Translations under genes and position numbers: made by a program
Part shown: one piece after another, positions 62,301 through 64,000 of the stretch
Layout: every line of letters starts with the position of its first letter
How positions within the stretch are numbered: the first letter of the stretch is position 1
Notes under the pieces: model-generated
Seen by the model: the letters and a program-made list of their open reading frames with translations, nothing else
The model's database searches: none
What the model was told of the DNA's origin: nothing
Source of the DNA: Cyclina sinensis
Taxonomy: Eukaryota > Mollusca > Bivalvia > Venerida > Veneridae
DNA: 64,000 bases
Reading direction: 5' to 3'
Assembly: GCA_012932295.1 (NCBI GenBank)
Contig: JAAONU010000019.1
Coordinates: 30,729,913-30,793,912 of the forward strand

Positions 62301-64000
62301 ATCTTAAACTTAAAAATACAATTCTTTAAGTTGTTTAAACTGTGTTTATATATTTTAAGAGCAAGTACAGAATTTTGTTATTAATAGAACTTATGGATTG
62401 CAAGATTTCAAATGTAGTTAAAATGCTATATTTTCAGGGATCTCGAGTCTTGATAAACAAACCACAAGTGATGCTAACTGAAGGTAAGTTTGGTGTTTAT
62501 ATGGAAATATTTTAATTCTTTGTTGATTGTATAATCTCCAAGGATAATGTCTAATATTCTTGTGTATGAAATATTGAGTCTAAACTAGGCTTGCGACATG
62601 TATTTCCAAGCACTGCATGCACTTGTTCCTGCTGCTTAAACTTTTCTGGAACTTGAATATAGATTGATCCCATATCAGGGTACTGGTAAAAGATTTTCTA
62701 AACCGAAACCTGTGATAATTAAAGTGTTTGAAGTTTTGCTTAGTGTGCGGGACTAAGAAAATAAGATGTCACACACCTCTCAACTATTATAAATCCAGTA
62801 CTATTTTGATTTACTTTTGGCTTATGTTTTTACTTATCCTCCTTGTTATTTTACAGGACTTTTGTCAGGAGCATATTACCTGCAGGAAAATAGAAATGTA
62901 CAAAAGCCACAGAGTCAGCAGCAGCAGCAACAACAACAACAAAATCAGCAGCAACTACAAGGAGGTATGCTTATTAGTGGATAATACTAAATAACTGGTT
63001 CCATGTGTTAGTTTCTAAATTGTCTGCAAAAGGAGTGGAAGTCAGAGGATTGAGTCTTATCCTGGATTTGTTGAGAAGGAGCCAGCTAGTTAGCCGCCAG
63101 CTCGTTGAAGAAGGCTTACCATTTTCCTGTCAGCTTAGCTTTAAGCTAACATGATGAAGAATCAGAAAATAAATGTGTTCGTCTCATGGTCTGCCAATTA
63201 ACGAGAATGAAATGACTGACAACATGGGAAAAAGGGCACTCGGACATTTGTTTTATTATTGAAATAAACTGAACTGAAAATCAGCAAAACGAAAAATTTC
63301 TCATCCTCTTCAAAAACAAAGATGAACTAAAAAGTCGATAGCCTGAATCTTACGCTTCATAAAAATGTGTATCTTGTATAAAATATCTTGATTGCCATTA
63401 CCATGGCCAAGTTCCTTATGTAGAAATGATATTACCTGAATAAAACGAAAAGTTGAATGAAAACATTCATAGTTTTGTAAAAAGGTGGGATACATTGAAA
63501 TGGCTTAAAATTTTACAATAAGATAACTTAAATTCAAATATCTAAAATCTGCCATTTCAATTTACCGCCAACTGGCACTTGAATAGAATCTGACATGAAA
63601 TTTGGATATGTGACATTATTTTAAGCAATATAAATTTTGCATGTCATGTTTCTCTTCAACATGATAGAATATTGTTTGTGTTCTATGCAGGAAGCTGAAA
63701 TTTTCAGAAATAAAAATTTGGTATATCATTCATTCAAAATTAGTATAAAGGTCAGTTTCTAAAAAATATTTCCGAGTGCTCTTTTTCTCGAGTCATCAGT
63801 CAAATTGAAATATATTCTGCTCATCAAACCAAACCTGATTTTTTGCACTGTTACTTCAGACTACATCTGAAACACTTCTTTGACATTTTAAGCTAAGATT
63901 TTAAATGACTACTTTTGTGTTTTCTGTTTAGACCGTAATCAGAGCAGCTTGTTTGTTTTTAGAAAAAGATACATCTGCTACCACGTTAGACTTTCTAGCT
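56383..64000 (+). CDS. BLTP2: Bridge-like lipid transfer protein 2 (KIAA0100/hobbit), 5' part
   Basis: Exons: 56383-56447, 57816-57939, 58293-58342, 58869-59010, 59742-59860, 60159-60219, 60958-61065, 62438-62483, 62857-62964, and 63963 to the window end. All phases agree. They encode the first 287 residues of a family protein of over 2000 aa. The N-terminus MEFPSVIWTILYIVLGLWLS is a hydrophobic ER membrane anchor. Then come FVIKRKTGILVKIARTGFGAF, EIDKVWLSSCYVSEGVRQPV and VLCMGEVRIQAN, aligning with human KIAA0100 (VEIDNLWISSKL..LCFGEVRI). CRALRSVSQ, EPCLAEMSFSLYVDLSV and TEGLLSGAYYLQ follow. The family (yeast Fmp27/Hob, plant SABRE, fly hobbit) forms a repeating beta-groove rod moving lipids at ER-plasma membrane contacts. 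A glutamine-rich tract in exon 9 is lineage-specific. Confidence 0.92.
59098..59303. mobile_element. 206-bp MITE with CAGGCGCGTAGC ends
   Basis: CAGGCGCGTAGCTGCCTAT at the left is matched inversely by ATAGGCTAGCTACGCGCCTG at the right. CTTAA is repeated directly at 59093-59097 and 59304-59308. The centre holds GGGGGGGCATGCCCCC and a duplicated ATTATTTTGA..CCACATT block near each end. It lies in BLTP2 intron 4. The superfamily is not assigned. Confidence 0.8.
61214..62166 (+). repeat. AGCTCACCTGAGC-family repeat, most complete copy
   Basis: It opens AGCTCACCTGAGCCTTTGGC followed by TCATGGTGAGCTATTGTGACC, and a TGTCCGTTGTCCGTC block. Four ~190-bp modules follow ('gaaaccacaaggccctgagccttaagatttggtat', 'gtggacctctaccaagtttgttcaaa', 'ttttacataggctta'). 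It closes with CAGGTGAGCGATCTAGGACC and ATCATGGCCCTCTTG. It lies in BLTP2 intron 7. It serves as the reference copy for the family here. No coding frame persists across modules. Confidence 0.85.
62902..62955 (+). repeat. CAG/CAA microsatellite encoding a Gln-rich tract in BLTP2
   Basis: Nine glutamine codons (four CAG then five CAA), one AAT, then three more glutamine codons occur near the 3' end of exon 9. CAG/CAA interruption usually stabilises such runs. The equivalent region of human KIAA0100 has no such run as far as I recall. Confidence 0.8.

Overview
The window looks like nuclear DNA of a bivalve mollusc. The evidence is AT-rich, intron-dense DNA with GT/AG introns, tRNA-derived SINEs with the GGCGTTAAAC-type 3' end common in bivalve genomes, and many copies of a dispersed repeat bounded by AGCTCACCTGAGC / GCTCAGGTGAGCT. 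'Bivalve' is an inference from repeat style; the genes themselves only say bilaterian animal.

Four protein-coding genes can be assembled exon by exon, with reading phase conserved at every junction. (1) An unrecognised 4-exon gene on the minus strand (349-3216, 203 aa). (2) ARL6IP4/SR-25 on the plus strand (5136-11703, 5 exons, 202 aa). (3) MED13, the large scaffold of the Mediator CDK8 kinase module, on the minus strand (21853-56078, 29 exons, 2046 aa, apparently complete). (4) The 5' part of BLTP2 (KIAA0100/hobbit), a bridge-like lipid-transfer protein, on the plus strand (56383 to the window end, first 10 exons, 287 residues).

Layout: the unknown gene and ARL6IP4 are divergent, and a 1518-bp transposon with ~190-bp inverted ends and a 9-bp target duplication (3556-5073) sits between them, stopping 53 bp before the ARL6IP4 Met codon used here. 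ARL6IP4 and MED13 converge on a ~10 kb gene-free interval (11704-21852) holding a 50-bp satellite, a copy of the AGCTCACCTGAGC family, the presumed long MED13 3' UTR and a 402-bp mariner/pogo-like MITE. MED13 and BLTP2 are divergent with only 304 bp between start codons, so they probably share a bidirectional promoter.

MED13 intron 1 (45103-56009, 10.9 kb) is a transposon sink. It carries a 1515-bp PIF/Harbinger-like element (TAA duplication) and a 9-bp-duplication element (52086-55655) that has itself received two insertions. One of these is an almost perfect palindrome with two 529-bp arms and a 32-bp spacer (54329-55418). The three separate elements with 9-bp duplications and long or terminal inverted repeats are the most unusual structural content. 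No RNA genes, CRISPR arrays or bacterial features were found. The tRNA-like sequences are SINE heads.
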